In this document: in pieces, positions 62,600-64,000 of the stretch | How the letters are laid out: each line of letters opens with the position of its first letter | Position numbering within the stretch: the first letter of the stretch is position 1 | Source of the DNA: Timema cristinae | Taxonomy: Eukaryota; Arthropoda; Insecta; Phasmatodea; Timematidae | Assembly: GCA_039000515.1 (NCBI GenBank) | Contig: JBCFYV010003508.1 | Coordinates: 50,629,514 to 50,693,513, forward strand | Length of the DNA: 64,000 nucleotides | Direction of reading: 5' to 3' | Program-made: the position numbers and the translations under genes | Notes under the pieces: model-generated | What the model saw: the letters and a program-made list of their open reading frames with translations, nothing else | Told to the model about the DNA's origin: nothing | Database searches by the model: none

Positions 62600-64000
62600 T
62601 TGTAGTTCATGTAGGTTGATAAGACATAATTACCAATGCTGGACAATATATTTCACTACCAAATCCTATTCTATGTTAATAGTTTGTATGTGTACTCACC
62701 AAATAATTCTGCCTGTACTAGTAATCTGCATGGCTGGCCTACACCGGACGGACTAAACACGACGAGTGGGGCAAGCGTGTTTCAATGTATCTACAAGACG
62801 TCCCAACGCCTTGCAACTGGCGTAGACAAGAGCTCTACAACTTTGAAGACGACTAGGAATAACTACGTTCCTGACCTCTGGTGGTGAGAAGAAGAACCAC
62901 CTATACAACATCGGAAGATTGAAGAAACCGGCGAATTTTCTGATGGTGCCGTGTAAATATTTGTGTACGTGACTAAATCAAGACAGCGTTGACGTCACCT
63001 AGCGTGTTAATGCGTATCCCACCTCCCCTTTCTGTGCAAAGAAACCACTATATAATGGCTACGAATGTGTGACCATATTGACTATCTTACCGTCGACGAT
63101 GGACGAAGGACCATTGTCTCCGACCTGGAAAATGGCAGGATGAACTTGTAATCTGTATCAAATCGTAACTATGGCGATTCGTGTTTTGGACTTTAAATTA
63201 TTTTCGACTCTAATATAATTTGAATATAAAACTTTAAACTTCTGTTTCAAAAATTACTATCTTTTTTGGTCTTTCTATTTAAATTAACTTTCTGTTTGTC
63301 ACCAGGTGGGCGCTAGTGTCTTTTTTTAGTTTTCATTCTCGTAGATATTCACTCTGATAAATGGATTTTATGTTTGTACGAGTTAAAAATTAATATGTTT
63401 GAATTTGCAGATAGTTGTAATGAATTTTTCTAACCTTCGAATTTACGTTTCTTATTTGATTTGCTTTTTGAATAACCGTAAAGTAAAGTAATTGATAATT
63501 TTTGGTTTTTGAGTTAACGATGACATTCATTAATTATTTCTCATATAAATATCTTTTTCTAATGTATGTCCCTTTAGGACATTTGAAGTATTGTTTATTG
63601 TTTAGGTTCGTATTCTGAGTCAGGTTCAGATAGTCCCACGGGAGTTTGACTAATGTCTGTAGCCAAACTCTCGTGTTATGTACATTTCCGTATTTAATGC
63701 TTTTGAGTTAAAGTAACGTAACTTATATCTTCATTTTCTGTGTATAACGAAACTTTCGTAACCATTTCAAGGTGCCCATTAGGCCCTTCTATTCTATTTT
63801 ATATATATAGTTGCTGTCTCATATAGACTGAACCGTCTGGATAATGATTGGATTTCAAGTTTCTTGTCAGTAAATATACCTGCGATGAATTGTTGTGTCG
63901 CCGAGTTTAATTTCCAACATAACTCATTATGATATAATGAGACCATGTATTGTTATCTGCGCTCTTGTTATTAATGTGAATAAACTTCTCATATTGTTCC
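62600..64000 (+). other. Possible 3' end of a plus-strand transcript
   Basis: A stretch at 62700-62887 has balanced composition and an open frame (GWPTPDGLNTTSGASVFQC, TSQRLATGVDKS) ending in a stop at 62885-62887. About 1.1 kb of UTR-like AT-rich sequence follows, with AATAAA at 63980-63985 near the window end. It could be a nested gene's last exon or a retroelement tail. I do not recognise the protein. Confidence 0.3.

Larger units (their letters stand above)
48265..62600 (-). other. Upstream Dscam2 intron, repeat-rich
   Basis: No exon for the first half of Ig5 is visible, so this intron exceeds 14 kb. It holds SINEs, a LINE scrap, repeat X and several tandem arrays, listed separately. The open frame at 53632-54015 (plus) matches nothing I know. 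Confidence 0.5.

Noticed and set aside
63093..63128. Micro-exon on the minus strand (TTTTCCAG, about 35 bp, then GTAAGA)
   Set aside because: It has splice-like ends, but the short translation matches no Dscam segment expected upstream of Ig5 and nothing supports it.

Overview
The window is one animal genomic locus, almost certainly from an insect (possibly a hemipteran; the species cannot be fixed from sequence alone). Nearly all of it is the 3' two thirds of a single minus-strand gene, a Down syndrome cell adhesion molecule. Twenty-four exons can be placed between 48264 and 1. In transcript order they encode the second half of Ig5, Ig6, two alternative versions of Ig7, Ig8, Ig9, fibronectin III repeats FN1-FN4, Ig10, FN5, FN6, one transmembrane helix and part of the cytoplasmic tail. 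The order Ig-Ig-Ig-Ig-Ig-FN-FN-FN-FN-Ig-FN-FN-TM is diagnostic of Dscam. Exactly two Ig7 exons, both 285 bp and adjacent, point to Dscam2 rather than Dscam1, which carries a large Ig7 exon cluster. The N-terminal exons lie beyond 64000 and the last cytoplasmic exons lie before position 1.

The introns are crowded with tandem repeats. The largest arrays are not placed at random: they sit on exon-intron borders, and their repeat units contain copies of the real splice site plus a few flanking codons. Clear cases are the donor of FN1 (38-bp unit, about 75 copies, 20110-22979), the donor of FN2 (53-bp unit, about 22 copies, 18500-19688), the acceptor of FN4 (26-bp unit, about 150 copies, 11821-15757) and the acceptor of Ig9 (41-bp unit, about 41 copies, 24863-26550). 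Small young-looking versions occur at the Ig5 donor, the Ig6 acceptor, the Ig8 acceptor and the Ig9 donor. I regard this pattern as the most interesting thing in the window.

Mobile elements in the introns: a 3.7-kb P-type DNA transposon at 6074-9779 with terminal and subterminal inverted repeats, a near-perfect 8-bp target duplication and a frameshifted THAP transposase; decayed LINE pieces at 10560-11390, 35790-36260 and 54240-54530; tRNA-derived SINEs of at least two families sharing a 3' tail; and two unclassified interspersed repeat pairs.

The region from 48265 to about 62600 is AT-rich upstream intron with repeats and no exon I can support. From 62600 to 64000 there may be the end of a plus-strand transcript. 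Two Dscam2 exons carry frame breaks: a single missing base at 19866-19869 (FN1-FN2 exon), and about six in 5722-5939 (FN5-FN6 exon), beside the P-type element. These may be assembly errors or real damage.
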